Assembly: GCA_019038695.1 (NCBI GenBank)
Contig: JAHOYZ010000003.1
Span: 40,143-104,142, forward strand
From: Candidatus Zixiibacteriota bacterium
GTDB lineage: Bacteria > Zixibacteria > MSB-5A5 > GN15 > FEB-12
Length of the DNA stretch: 64,000 bases
Direction: 5' to 3'
Positions 8,685 through 18,263 of the stretch are shown piece after piece. The first letter of the stretch is position 1. The number at the start of each line of letters is the position of its first letter. The notes under the pieces are model-generated. The model made no database searches. It was not told where the DNA came from and saw nothing but the letters and a program-made list of their open reading frames with translations. The position numbers were made by a program, and so were the translations under genes.

Positions 8685-9782
8685 ATGTCGGAAGAAATTG
8701 TCAAGACAGCGTTTCACGATCAGCATATCGCCGCGGGCGCGAAGATGGTTGACTTTGCCGGATACCGATTGCCGATTCAGTACCAGGGCATTACGGCCGA
8801 GCACCTGGCCGTGCGGAATAACGTCGGCCTGTTTGATCTCTCTCACATGGGTGAATTTGAGGTCTCCGGCCCCCGGTCGCTTGATTTTCTCCAGAAGGTG
8901 ACGACCAATGATGTGGCTGTCCTTGAGGTAGGTCAGATTCAGTATAACTGTATGACGTTGCCTTCGGGAGGGATCGTCGACGATCTGCTTATCTATCGCC
9001 TGCCGGCCAGCTATATGCTCGTAGTGAATGGCGCCAACATCGAGAAAGATTTCGATTGGTTGCGCTCCAACCTGACAGCTGATACCGAGTTGATAGATCG
9101 ATCGCCTTATACGAGCCTGCTGGCTATCCAGGGTCCGAAAGCAGAACTCGTGATGAGCCTGATCACCGATCATGACCTTGCCAACATGCCTTACTATACC
9201 TGGGTCGAGGCACCTGTGGCGGGTGAAACGATGATGTTCTCACGCACCGGCTACACTGGTGAGGATGGCTTTGAAATCTACATCGCCCCCCAATATGCCG
9301 ATTCCGTCTGGAAGGCTGTTGTAGAGGCCGGTAGTAAATATGACATGGCACACATTGGGCTGGGAGCACGCGACACCCTGCGCCTGGAAATGAAGATGGC
9401 ACTCTATGGCAACGACATTGATGAGACAACGACACCAATCGAGGCTGGTCTGTCATGGATAGTCAGGCTTGATAAAGACTTCATCGGCCACGATGTTCTG
9501 GTCCGTCAGAAAGAAGAAAAGCCGAAACGCCGTCTGGTTTGCCTGGAGCTGGAGGGAAAGGCTATTCCGCGTCCGGGATATGATATTCTTGATGGTGACG
9601 AAGTTATCGGCAATGTAACATCAGGGACGTTCTCCCCCAGCCTGCAGAAACCGATTGCTCTAGGGTATGTCCTTCGCCGAAAAGCCAAGTCGGGTTCAAC
9701 TGTGTCAATTGCGATCCGCAACAAGACCGCCCCTGCGGTTGTCGTAAAACCACCGTTCTACAAGAACACTTCGCACAAGTGA
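8685..9782 (+). CDS. gcvT: Glycine cleavage system T protein (aminomethyltransferase)
   Basis: A 365-residue tetrahydrofolate-dependent aminomethyltransferase that takes the aminomethyl arm from H protein and releases ammonia and 5,10-methylene-THF. Family landmarks are present: NVGLFDLSHMGEFEVSGP near residues 45-62, the TGYTGEDGFEIYI block near 188, and the C-terminal barrel with VTSGTFSPSL and IALGYVL. Length is normal. The H and P proteins are not next to it; gcvT instead heads a packed run with comB 11 bp downstream. Family members that act in Fe-S maturation (YgfZ) are shorter and have a different motif, so GcvT is preferred. Confidence 0.93.
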   Translation: MSEEIVKTAFHDQHIAAGAKMVDFAGYRLPIQYQGITAEHLAVRNNVGLFDLSHMGEFEVSGPRSLDFLQKVTTNDVAVLEVGQIQYNCMTLPSGGIVDDLLIYRLPASYMLVVNGANIEKDFDWLRSNLTADTELIDRSPYTSLLAIQGPKAELVMSLITDHDLANMPYYTWVEAPVAGETMMFSRTGYTGEDGFEIYIAPQYADSVWKAVVEAGSKYDMAHIGLGARDTLRLEMKMALYGNDIDETTTPIEAGLSWIVRLDKDFIGHDVLVRQKEEKPKRRLVCLELEGKAIPRPGYDILDGDEVIGNVTSGTFSPSLQKPIALGYVLRRKAKSGSTVSIAIRNKTAPAVVVKPPFYKNTSHK

Positions 9783-9793
9783 GCCGATAGACT

Positions 9794-10525
9794 ATGAAAG
9801 TAGACCTCTATCTAACCCCGTTCCCGTTTGAACAAGCGGCAGTTGACAACAAAAGCGTGGTTGTAATCGATGTCCTTCGGTCGTCCACTTCTACCTGTGC
9901 CGCCCTGATGGCTGGCGCTCGCGGTGTGATCCCCACGGCCGGACCCGGAGAGGCTGCAGAGATGTGGACCAGGATCGGTGCCGACATGGCAGTTCTGGCC
10001 GGTGAACGCAACAATCAACGAATTGAGAACTTCCAGCTTGGCAATTCCCCCAGCGAGTTTACGACCGAAGCAGTGGGCGGCAAATATGTCGTCATGACCA
10101 CTACTAATGGAACCGCGATTTTCGGTAAAGCCCAGAAAGCAGCTTTGGTATTGTGTGGCGGAATCGTCAATGTCTCTTCGGTAGCCGCACATATCGCCCA
10201 CGAAAAACGCGACCTGTTGATTGTGTGCGCCGGTAACGACGGCGGGTTTTCAATCGAGGACACTCTGTGCGCTGGGATGCTGATCCACATTCTGAGTGCG
10301 AACCACAAAACAAAGGTGCAACTAAACGATGCCGGTTCGCTTGCCCTGCTACTATGCCGAACCAACCAGTCAGCCCTGGACAAGACCGTCAGTCATGGTG
10401 AACACGGTCGACGTCTGACTTCGGATGGATTCGGAAAAGACGTTGCTATCGCTACCGCGACCGACTCGATGCCGGTCCTGCCCATATTGGTAGATGGCCG
10501 ACTGGTTGCACAGGAAATCAAATAG
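9794..10525 (+). CDS. comB: 2-phosphosulfolactate phosphatase family protein
   Basis: A 243-residue protein of the ComB family, which hydrolyses 2-phosphosulfolactate to sulfolactate in coenzyme M synthesis in methanogens. Many bacteria carry it without making coenzyme M, so the true substrate here is uncertain. Recognisable segments are VVVIDVLRSSTSTCAALMAGA near residues 22-42, LAGERNNQRIENFQLGNSP near 74-92, and TTTNGTAIF. It lies 11 bp after gcvT and probably belongs to the same transcript. No comA, comC or coenzyme M genes are in the window. Confidence 0.85.
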   Translation: MKVDLYLTPFPFEQAAVDNKSVVVIDVLRSSTSTCAALMAGARGVIPTAGPGEAAEMWTRIGADMAVLAGERNNQRIENFQLGNSPSEFTTEAVGGKYVVMTTTNGTAIFGKAQKAALVLCGGIVNVSSVAAHIAHEKRDLLIVCAGNDGGFSIEDTLCAGMLIHILSANHKTKVQLNDAGSLALLLCRTNQSALDKTVSHGEHGRRLTSDGFGKDVAIATATDSMPVLPILVDGRLVAQEIK

Positions 10526-10560
10526 TGAGCCTTCCCTCAATTCCGTAGGTATAATAGACT

Positions 10561-12459
10561 ATGACAAGATTGCTGATTGTTTCTTTTATTCTCGCGCTTT
10601 CGCTGATCGGTTCAGCCGGAGCGACGGACGGTGTAAAGTTTGCCATCGCCGTATACCAGTCCGACAGCCTGGGGGAGCAACATCTCCTGCTGACCGACAC
10701 CATAAATCTCGCCAGGGATATCACAGCGTCTGGATTCCTGCTGACTTCTTCGACCGACATCCAATTGAGTGCAATCGACAGCAGTCGTTGTACTTTTGCC
10801 GTTCACCTGGTCACATTGGGTTCGTCGGCACGTACATATTCACGAAACTTCACTGTTGAATACGGACTACCTGCTAAGATCAATGACATCATCGGCAAGA
10901 ACGACGGGCGCTACTCACTGGTCCTGACTCCTCTAGAGAGAGTGGATATCGACCCCAATCGGTGTGAGTTCGATCACGGGATAAAAGGAACATTCAAATT
11001 CAATCCAACGGCCCATTTGGACATCTACTTCATCCCCAATTCGTTAGGAGATTTCTACTGGGAAACGGTCAAGGGAATGATGGAGTTTGAATACCGACAA
11101 TTTAAAAATATCTTCGGCCTCAACCTGCCGGGCAAACACAAACTGTTTTTGTGTCCTTGCCCCCTTAATTCGGTAATCTGGGACATGAGATTCGGACAGG
11201 TGATCGATCCGACCCGCAATACCAGCTTCGCTCTATATGCACCGGGAGTCAATTCGGCCGATCCGTTCCTGATTCTACAGACAGCAATACTCCGGCAATT
11301 CGGTTATGCCCCTCCTTTCCTGTCGGAAGGTGTGGCGGGCTATTTGTCGCTAGCAGCCTTTGATATGAAGCAATTGATAGCCGATGGTCGGGCGATTCCT
11401 TTGGACGAACTGCTAGACACCTATACGTTCTTACAGGCCCCGCCAGCCGTGGCCGACCGCAGTTGCGCAACCTTTGTGAAGTTCCTGATCGATACCTATG
11501 GTCTGGACCGATTCCGCCAACTATTCATTAACGCCGACGACCTTAATCTAGCCACGGAGTTGACCAAAGCATATGGACAATCAGTGGACAGTCTGGAGCA
11601 ACAGTGGTTAACATATGTTGACACGACTACTTTTTCGCTCGTCCAGCTCGGAGCATTCGTCGACCGGGCTGAGGCGATGTTTGATTATTCCCTCATGAAC
11701 GATTACGCCCAGGGCATGGTTACCATGGCCGCTACACCCGGGGACTCGTTGATGGCTCTTACGGTCCTGAAGAAGGCATGCTTTCTTGTCGGGGACTACT
11801 ATGGAGCAACCGAAGCCCAGCAGGCATTGCTTGTCTTGCGTCCGAATGAATCACTCTCAACGCTGTCTTTAGCTGGATATAAGATGATGAATGGCCTTTA
11901 CGAGGAGGCCCGCCGTGATCTTGAACATGGCCTGGAGTTCGACTCGACCAACAACTTCTTGCGTTGCAATCTGGGATTGAATCATTTGCTCACAGGTGAT
12001 ACACTGGAAGCGCGTATGAATCTCATGGCGGTCATTGCCAATCATGCCCAACCACAGGCGCAGTCTGAAGCGAGGATAATGCTGGCCGATTTACTGGCCA
12101 TCTCCGGACAGGAGTCCGACCGAACCAAGGCGGAGGAATACTATCAGTACGGCCTTAATGCTTTCGGACAACAATTGCAGCTTTCTGCGGCCAATCCGAC
12201 CGCTCACTTGTGGATGGGGATATCAACGCTGGGCCTGCAAGATGCCGGTAATGCACTGAACTATCTGGAAGCAGCCTTGTTCACCGAAACGCGACCATTC
12301 TATATTGGCATGATTAATCTCTGGCTTGGAAAAGCCAATGATATTTTGGGCCAGCGTCAAGCTGCCCGTGATTTCTATGGAGCTGTCCTGGCTGGAGCGG
12401 CCGCCCATTACCATCAGGAGGAAGCGCGGAGATTCCTCGATCAACCTTATACGCAATAG
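10561..12459 (+). CDS. TPR protein with degenerate peptidase-MA domain
   Basis: A 632-residue exported protein: signal peptide in residues 1-22 (LLIVSFILALSLIGSAGA), a middle domain with the layout of gluzincin (peptidase MA) proteins, then tetratricopeptide-like repeats from about residue 370 to the end. The segment FLSEGVAGYL keeps the glutamate-containing block that normally follows the active site, but the place where HExxH should be reads LQTAILRQFG, so no zinc site is visible and protease activity is unlikely. It probably works as a scaffold in the periplasm. It is 35 bp downstream of comB and 9 bp upstream of the BatA-like gene. Confidence 0.65.
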   Translation: MTRLLIVSFILALSLIGSAGATDGVKFAIAVYQSDSLGEQHLLLTDTINLARDITASGFLLTSSTDIQLSAIDSSRCTFAVHLVTLGSSARTYSRNFTVEYGLPAKINDIIGKNDGRYSLVLTPLERVDIDPNRCEFDHGIKGTFKFNPTAHLDIYFIPNSLGDFYWETVKGMMEFEYRQFKNIFGLNLPGKHKLFLCPCPLNSVIWDMRFGQVIDPTRNTSFALYAPGVNSADPFLILQTAILRQFGYAPPFLSEGVAGYLSLAAFDMKQLIADGRAIPLDELLDTYTFLQAPPAVADRSCATFVKFLIDTYGLDRFRQLFINADDLNLATELTKAYGQSVDSLEQQWLTYVDTTTFSLVQLGAFVDRAEAMFDYSLMNDYAQGMVTMAATPGDSLMALTVLKKACFLVGDYYGATEAQQALLVLRPNESLSTLSLAGYKMMNGLYEEARRDLEHGLEFDSTNNFLRCNLGLNHLLTGDTLEARMNLMAVIANHAQPQAQSEARIMLADLLAISGQESDRTKAEEYYQYGLNAFGQQLQLSAANPTAHLWMGISTLGLQDAGNALNYLEAALFTETRPFYIGMINLWLGKANDILGQRQAARDFYGAVLAGAAAHYHQEEARRFLDQPYTQ

Positions 12460-12468
12460 AGCAACACC

Positions 12469-14544
12469 GTGTTTAGCTTTCTCAGCCCCTCGATTCTTAT
12501 AGCCGGTCTGGCGGCCCTGATTCCGCTGATCATACACCTGTTCTCACGCCGTCGCGTGAAGGTTGTCGAGTTTTCATCCCTCAAACATCTACAAGCAATG
12601 AAAAGGCAACAGGTTCGGCGGCTCAAAATCCGCCAGATTCTTCTCTTGCTTCTTCGCATGTTGATCCTGCTGGCCATAGTGCTTGCCTTCGCCCGTCCCG
12701 CCACCCAGTCCGGCAGCATAGGAACTCACGCCTCGGTCTCTGCCGTCATCCTGTTTGACAATTCAGCATCGATGAATCGTGAAGTCCGCGACGGCAACCT
12801 TTTCGAACTATCCCGCAAACGGGCAAACCAATTGCTGGATTCATTCGCAGACAAAGACGAAGTGGCTCTCATTGCCATGGGCGGGAGTAGTAGTTATGAA
12901 GCACTCTCTGGATTTGGCTCAATGGCCACCGCCAGAGAATGGTTGGAACGAGTGACGCCTGGTCACGGTCGGGCCAACCTTCAAGCCGCCCTTGTAGAAG
13001 CAGCTGACCTGCTCAACACAGCCGACAATCTCAACCGGGAATTGTATCTCCTGAGCGACCGTCAACGTTGCTCACTGCCGGACAGCACAATTCTGGACGA
13101 TTGTCAAGCGCGGGTCTACCTCGTGGATATCCCACTGGAGGAGGACGACAATTGTGGCATCGTCGACGTAGACCTCGGCAGCCACCTGCTACTTCCCGGA
13201 CATGATTTCGACATCACCGTTACTATCAAGAACTATAGTCCGCGTGATCGCTCAGATATTATCGCATCGCTCTTCATGGACGGCCACCGTGTCACTCAGG
13301 TCGATGTAAAAACTGTGGCCAATCAGGAGACAGTTGTCCGCTTCACTCGAACAGTATCACGGGGCGGCTTCCACAGTGGGTATGTAGAACTTTCGGATGA
13401 CAAATATGCCGCCGATAACCGGCGTTTTTTCAGCTTCCACATTCCCCGGCAGTTCAATATCCTGCTTATTGGTCAGGGGGAAGTCGCCCAATTGACATCC
13501 CTTGCCCTGGCACCATCGCCAGCGCTCAATCAGCACTGGTCGGTAAAAACGGTCGCACCTGATAACCTCGGTGGAACAGATCTCGCCGACTATGATGTCA
13601 TCTTTGTCACCAGCCCGACCGGTCTCTCCCCTACTTTTGTGGAACGGACTCGGTCCTTCGTCAGGCGTGGCAAATCGATGCTGGTGGCATGTGGCTCGGT
13701 TGCCGACACCGGACTCTTCAACAAATCATGGTCAGAACCTACCGGACTGGTGTTCGACAAAGCCGCGGCCAGCCAGGTCACACGAGCCGGGTACTATTCT
13801 CTTGCCTCGGTCGATATAAACCACCCGGTGTTTTCGATCTTCGGTTTTGAGTCCAACAAAATACCGGAACTGAAATTCTATACGGTGCCTCAAGTCCACT
13901 CTACCGACGATGCCACCACTCTGGCCAGATTCTCCGGCAACCATCCCGCCCTGGTGGAAAACAGCTATGGCTCCGGACGGGTACTTACCTTCACCGGACC
14001 TCTCAGCCCCAGGTATTCCGACCTGACCGGCCATGCCATGTTTGTGCCGTTCTTGTCTCGCATCGCAGAATACCTCGCCTCCGATCTGTCGAGTTACGAC
14101 CGTGATCTCTTCGTGGGAGACAACATCGTGCGCTCCATTGCGCTGGGCATGTCGGCCTCCTCGTCACTTGAAATGATCACCCCCGACAACCTCCTATATT
14201 ATCTGACACCGGAGGAGGACCAGGCCAGCCTGATTCTTCGAGTGCAACCTACTGACCAACCGGGGATCAACCAGGTACGCTATCTGGGCCGTGAGGTCGA
14301 CCGCTTCGCAGTGAACATCGATCCCCTCGAAGGCGATCTATCGGCCACTGATCCGGAGTCATTCGCCACTGCTATTGGTGCGCAAAAATACTGCCTGCTT
14401 GAACAAGACCAGACTCTATCAGCCGCTATAGGTGAGTTTCGCTTCGGCAAGGAGCTGTGGCCCCTGTTCCTCTGGCTCGCGATAATGCTCTTGATCAGCG
14501 AAATGCTGTTGGCCCGGGGAACTCCCCCCGAGGATGAATCATGA
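12469..14544 (+). CDS. BatA/VWA-type inner-membrane protein
   Basis: A 691-residue membrane protein starting at GTG. The N-terminus matches the BatA N-terminal domain: a transmembrane helix (residues 3-22), the basic segment HLFSRRRVKVVEFSSL, and a second helix near 60-78. A von Willebrand A domain follows (about 90-260) with the metal-site motif DNSASM. The middle has beta-rich and glutamine-amidotransferase-like stretches common in long BatA homologues, and a final helix near 665-685 anchors the C-terminus. Such proteins usually sit with MoxR ATPase and DUF58 genes; those are absent here. The last four bases overlap the ABC-F gene (ATGA). Confidence 0.8.
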   Translation: MFSFLSPSILIAGLAALIPLIIHLFSRRRVKVVEFSSLKHLQAMKRQQVRRLKIRQILLLLLRMLILLAIVLAFARPATQSGSIGTHASVSAVILFDNSASMNREVRDGNLFELSRKRANQLLDSFADKDEVALIAMGGSSSYEALSGFGSMATAREWLERVTPGHGRANLQAALVEAADLLNTADNLNRELYLLSDRQRCSLPDSTILDDCQARVYLVDIPLEEDDNCGIVDVDLGSHLLLPGHDFDITVTIKNYSPRDRSDIIASLFMDGHRVTQVDVKTVANQETVVRFTRTVSRGGFHSGYVELSDDKYAADNRRFFSFHIPRQFNILLIGQGEVAQLTSLALAPSPALNQHWSVKTVAPDNLGGTDLADYDVIFVTSPTGLSPTFVERTRSFVRRGKSMLVACGSVADTGLFNKSWSEPTGLVFDKAAASQVTRAGYYSLASVDINHPVFSIFGFESNKIPELKFYTVPQVHSTDDATTLARFSGNHPALVENSYGSGRVLTFTGPLSPRYSDLTGHAMFVPFLSRIAEYLASDLSSYDRDLFVGDNIVRSIALGMSASSSLEMITPDNLLYYLTPEEDQASLILRVQPTDQPGINQVRYLGREVDRFAVNIDPLEGDLSATDPESFATAIGAQKYCLLEQDQTLSAAIGEFRFGKELWPLFLWLAIMLLISEMLLARGTPPEDES

Positions 14545-16424
14545 CACTCCTGGCCGCTGAGAACATCTCAAAGAAGTTCTCCGACCAGGTCATCCTGACC
14601 AAAGTCTCATTTACGATCAAGACCGGCGACCGCATCGGACTGGTAGGGAAAAACGGCATCGGCAAAACGACCCTGTTCGAAATACTGGTCGGCAACATGG
14701 ATATAGATGATGGCAGTATCACCCGCTCTCGCAGCTGCGTCATCGACTATATCGCTCAGGACAAAACAGACATCCTGAATCTGTCGCTGTTTGACTACGT
14801 TGCTTCAGCCCGACAGGACCTCCTCGACATGAGAAGTGAAATGCGTACGCTGGAGGAACTTCTGGCCCGGCAACCGGAGGACAAAGCCAGCCTTGACCGC
14901 CTTGGCTATCTACAACCCCGGTTTGAGACATTGGGTGGATTCACCTTCGAACATGAGGTTGGTACTATCCTTCACGGTCTCGGGTTTGAAAAAGACCGCC
15001 ACCATGAACGTATCGCTAATTTCTCGGGAGGCGAAAAGAACCGCGCCGGTCTGGCTCGTGCCCTTGCCGGACGTGGTAATCTCCTGCTCCTGGATGAACC
15101 GACCAACCATCTGGATATTGAGTCGACTGTCTGGCTGGAAGGATACCTCACCCAGGCCGACAAGGTCTACATTGTCATTTCTCATGATCGCACTTTCCTT
15201 TCCAATACCGTACAGCAGGTGTGGGAAGTTCAATTCGGACGACTTCATGTGTACAAAGGCGACTTTGACCGCTACATAAACGAGCGCAAAGAACGCCGAC
15301 GTCTTCACGAACACCATTACAAACACCAGCAGGAAGAGATCAAGCGCGTCGAGGAATATATCCGCCGTAACATGGCCGGGCAGAAAACGAAACAAGCCCA
15401 ATCCAAGCTGAAGTATCTGTCGCGTATCAAGCGGTTGCCTCCCCCCCGAAGCGACGGGCAGGGACCAGCTATCCGGATGCAATCATCAGGGCGATCATAC
15501 GCACATGTTCTTGAAGTGCAGAATGTAGCGCTCGGTTATGGTTCCAACGACGTTGTTAGTGACGTGTCATTTGATCTTTATCGTGGAGACAAGGTCGGGC
15601 TGATCGGCCGTAACGGCTCTGGCAAAACCACTGTATTGCACGCTTTGACCGGCGTTCTGGCTCCGACTTCGGGCGAGATTCGATTGGGGAATAACCTTGA
15701 CGTTGCCTATTTCGACCAGGAGCTGACTGACCTGGAGCCGAATACTACGTCCCTGGACACAATTTGGAATCTTGATCCCACCGCTGACGGCAACAGGATT
15801 CGTTCTTTCCTTGCTCGATTCGGATTCACCGGTGAAGATTGTTTCAAGATGGTCAAGACACTTTCGGGCGGCGAGAAGACCAAGTTGGCGCTGGCCCGTT
15901 TGCTATATCACCCAGCCAATTTCATCATCTTTGATGAGCCTACCAATCATCTTGACCTGGATTCCCGCGAAGCGCTCGAGGAAGCACTCCGCGACTATGA
16001 CGGCAGTTGCCTCATTGTCAGCCACGATCGTCATTTCCTTGATCGGGTAGTGGACCGGATTTTTCATCTAAGTGCCGGACGACTTACGATTTACGACGGC
16101 GACTATTCATATTTCAGGGAAAAGACAGCCGAGGCTGAGCCTTCCCCCGAACCCAAGGCACCAAAATCCAAAGATGCCTATCTCGCTTTCAAAGACAAGT
16201 CCAAACGCCGAGCGCGACATAAAAAGGCGATTCTGTCCACCAGGTCCAAGATCAAGGATATGGAAAAGGAACTGTCCGTGCTTGATGCGGACATCCGCCA
16301 GAATATCCCACGCTCCGATTGGGAGAAACTAAACGCAGCGACTGAACGCAAAACCGTAATCGAAGACCGGCTCCTGGATCTGTTCGCAACTCTTGAGCAA
16401 TTGGAGGCCACTGAGCTTGATTAA
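14541..16424 (+). CDS. ABC-F family ribosome-associated ATPase
   Basis: A 627-residue soluble protein with two ABC cassettes and no membrane segments, the architecture of translation factors EttA/Uup/YdiF. The first Walker A is GKNGIGKT (36-43), with signature FSGGEKNRAGL and Walker B LLLLDEPTNHLD. The second cassette has GRNGSGKT, LSGGEKTKLAL and FIIFDEPTNHLD. The linker between them (about 230-300) is charged and helical, the P-site tRNA interaction motif region. A C-terminal coiled coil (about 540-625) resembles Uup/YdiF more than EttA. It is coupled by overlap to the genes on both sides. Confidence 0.92.
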   Translation: MTLLAAENISKKFSDQVILTKVSFTIKTGDRIGLVGKNGIGKTTLFEILVGNMDIDDGSITRSRSCVIDYIAQDKTDILNLSLFDYVASARQDLLDMRSEMRTLEELLARQPEDKASLDRLGYLQPRFETLGGFTFEHEVGTILHGLGFEKDRHHERIANFSGGEKNRAGLARALAGRGNLLLLDEPTNHLDIESTVWLEGYLTQADKVYIVISHDRTFLSNTVQQVWEVQFGRLHVYKGDFDRYINERKERRRLHEHHYKHQQEEIKRVEEYIRRNMAGQKTKQAQSKLKYLSRIKRLPPPRSDGQGPAIRMQSSGRSYAHVLEVQNVALGYGSNDVVSDVSFDLYRGDKVGLIGRNGSGKTTVLHALTGVLAPTSGEIRLGNNLDVAYFDQELTDLEPNTTSLDTIWNLDPTADGNRIRSFLARFGFTGEDCFKMVKTLSGGEKTKLALARLLYHPANFIIFDEPTNHLDLDSREALEEALRDYDGSCLIVSHDRHFLDRVVDRIFHLSAGRLTIYDGDYSYFREKTAEAEPSPEPKAPKSKDAYLAFKDKSKRRARHKKAILSTRSKIKDMEKELSVLDADIRQNIPRSDWEKLNAATERKTVIEDRLLDLFATLEQLEATELD

Positions 16425-17037
16425 ACTGCTGGCCATCTCCGGCTCGCCGGTTACAGGTTCGTCTACTGACTTTCTCCTGAAACACGTCATGGACACGGTC
16501 GCTGCCAAGCTAAGTCTATCATTGGAAGTGTCTACGGAATTTATCAAACTGAACGACCTTAATTTCGTGCCCTGTCAGGCATGCGGCAAAGCACCCGAAA
16601 ATGATTTCTGCACCTACGATGACGACCTGGTCGATGTTTACAGATCGGTGATTGAGTGTGACTGCCTGTTGTTCGGCTCACCAGTATATTTTGATTCCGT
16701 ATCGGCTCAGGCCAAAGCGTTCATTGATCGCTGTAATTGTTTTCGTCCTCCTGATTTTGAGGGACGCAACACCGATCATGCTTTCGTCCGACGTATTGAC
16801 CGGACGCGGCCAGGAGCGATCATATTGGCAGCAGGCGAACGCGGCTGGACCGAAGGCGCTCGTCGAGTTGTAGCCGGATTTTTCAAATGGACCGAAGTAA
16901 TCAACAAAGGCCTGGTTACTTATCGCTCGACTGATTTTGTTACGGTGGGCGGTGTCCGCAACGACGGCGAAACACTAGACAAAGCGACAGAACTCGGTCA
17001 CGAATTGGCCACCGAAATAGAGCAGAACCATGAGTGA
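16417..17037 (+). CDS. Flavodoxin-fold NADPH-dependent FMN reductase/iron-sulfur flavoprotein
   Basis: A 206-residue flavoprotein of the NADPH-dependent FMN reductase family. It begins LLAISGSPVTGSSTDFLL, with the phosphate-binding loop GSPVTGSST, and has the compact cysteine motif CQACGKAPENDFC seen in iron-sulfur flavoproteins, followed by LLFGSPVYFDSVSAQAKAFIDRC. The TTG start at 16417 is chosen because GGAGG (16403-16407) is 9 nt upstream and it overlaps the ABC-F stop codon. An earlier TTG at 16393 would add eight residues without a ribosome site. It overlaps the methyltransferase gene by 8 bp. Electron-transfer partner unknown. Confidence 0.8.
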   Translation: MIKLLAISGSPVTGSSTDFLLKHVMDTVAAKLSLSLEVSTEFIKLNDLNFVPCQACGKAPENDFCTYDDDLVDVYRSVIECDCLLFGSPVYFDSVSAQAKAFIDRCNCFRPPDFEGRNTDHAFVRRIDRTRPGAIILAAGERGWTEGARRVVAGFFKWTEVINKGLVTYRSTDFVTVGGVRNDGETLDKATELGHELATEIEQNHE

Positions 17038-17692
17038 CAGAGATACAGAAATGTACTACCGCCTGCGCGCCCCGGAGTACGAGCAGATCTACTACCGCGA
17101 AGCCCCTGAACGTCGGCAGGAGATTGATGACGAAGCGACGTTTCTTCGTGATATCTCGACCGGAAAAGAAGTGCTTGAGATTGCCTGCGGCACTGGCTAC
17201 TGGACCAGTATCGTGTCCGAAACAGCAGCTTCGATTGTCGCCAGTGACATCTCGCCGGAGATGATTGCCATTGCGCGCGGCAAAAAGTACCATTGCCCGG
17301 TTATGTTTTGTCGCTCCGATCTGGAACAACTACCGTTTGCCGGCAGCGCGTTCGATCTGATTGTAGTTGGTTTCTGGTTCTCTCACCATCCCCGGCAAGA
17401 GCATCACTCCTTCCTGGAACAAATCCAGCACCCCCTAAAAAACAACGGCCTTATCTGGCTGATCGACAACAATCCTCCCGCCGAAGGCCCGACCAACGAA
17501 TCGCATCATGTTGACGAATACGGCAACAACTATAAGCGACGATTTCTGGATAATGACGAGGAACATATCATCCTCAAGAATTACTTCACCGAAGATGAGC
17601 TAGTTGATATTTTCGCCCGCCGCTTTCACATCGCCCGCTTGATCCACAAAACGTATTACTGGTCAATCCTGCTGAAAAAGGGCGCCGTTTAG
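17030..17692 (+). CDS. Class I SAM-dependent methyltransferase
   Basis: A 220-residue methyltransferase of the Methyltransf_11 type. Motif I is VLEIACGTGYWT (about residues 45-56), followed by an acidic end of strand 2 (ASDISPEMI) and the post-motif FDLIVVGFWFSHHP. It ends in a hydrophobic strand, WSILLKKG. The start lies within the last 8 bp of the flavoprotein gene, so it is the final gene of the run that begins at gcvT. The substrate cannot be told from sequence. Confidence 0.85.
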   Translation: MSDRDTEMYYRLRAPEYEQIYYREAPERRQEIDDEATFLRDISTGKEVLEIACGTGYWTSIVSETAASIVASDISPEMIAIARGKKYHCPVMFCRSDLEQLPFAGSAFDLIVVGFWFSHHPRQEHHSFLEQIQHPLKNNGLIWLIDNNPPAEGPTNESHHVDEYGNNYKRRFLDNDEEHIILKNYFTEDELVDIFARRFHIARLIHKTYYWSILLKKGAV

Positions 17693-17719
17693 AATTGCGC
17701 TGACATCTGCGATTCAGTA

Positions 17720-17747
17720 TTGACCGGACCACCCAATTCGTTATATT
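17720..17747 (+). promoter_or_regulatory. Sigma-70 promoter for lipoprotein/omptin pair
   Basis: TTGACC at 17720-17725, a 16-bp spacer and TATATT at 17742-17747, about 43 bp before the lipoprotein start. Confidence 0.5.
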
Positions 17748-17789
17748 GCATCAGTTAATGGTGAACATTATGAATGGGAAGAACACCAT

Positions 17790-18263
17790 ATGTCCAGACT
17801 ATCGGTTCTTGTGCTCTTCTTATCTATTCTGAGTACAATATGGCTGGCCTGCGGAGAACCGGATACATCCTTCGGACCGGTTGATCAGACAGAAAGCCCT
17901 AATCAAACCGCAAGGGCGACATGGCAGAGTAACGATATCGACAACTATACCATTGACCAAAAGGTTGGTTTCTGGGGACCGGCCGGATTTCAAGGCTGGG
18001 TGCAACTGGAGATTGAGGATAATGAGATAGCCGGGGCTGTCAATCTTGGAGAAAACCGGGAACCGGAAAACTACGAAATTATCTGGTTCAGAACAATCGA
18101 CGATCTGTTTGATCTGATCGAATCTTCGAGCGATGCTGATTACGTTGTTATTACCTATGACAGCATTTACGGATATCCGAACCATATCTTCATTAACGGT
18201 AACACCGGTGTGCGTCACGACGAAATTTACTATAAGACGAACTTAATACATGCAGACAACTAG
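17790..18263 (+). CDS. DUF6174-like lipoprotein
   Basis: A 157-residue lipoprotein: signal peptide with lipobox ending at C21 (TIWLAC). The mature part follows the DUF6174 pattern: NYTIDQKVGFW near the start, a central strand pair, TIDDLFDLIE, then YDSIYGYPNHIFING and a closing HDEIYYKT block. DUF6174 proteins are small secreted or lipid-anchored proteins of unknown function. The gene overlaps the omptin-like gene by 14 bp, so the two are probably co-expressed and the lipoprotein may be its companion at the outer membrane. Confidence 0.72.
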   Translation: MSRLSVLVLFLSILSTIWLACGEPDTSFGPVDQTESPNQTARATWQSNDIDNYTIDQKVGFWGPAGFQGWVQLEIEDNEIAGAVNLGENREPENYEIIWFRTIDDLFDLIESSSDADYVVITYDSIYGYPNHIFINGNTGVRHDEIYYKTNLIHADN

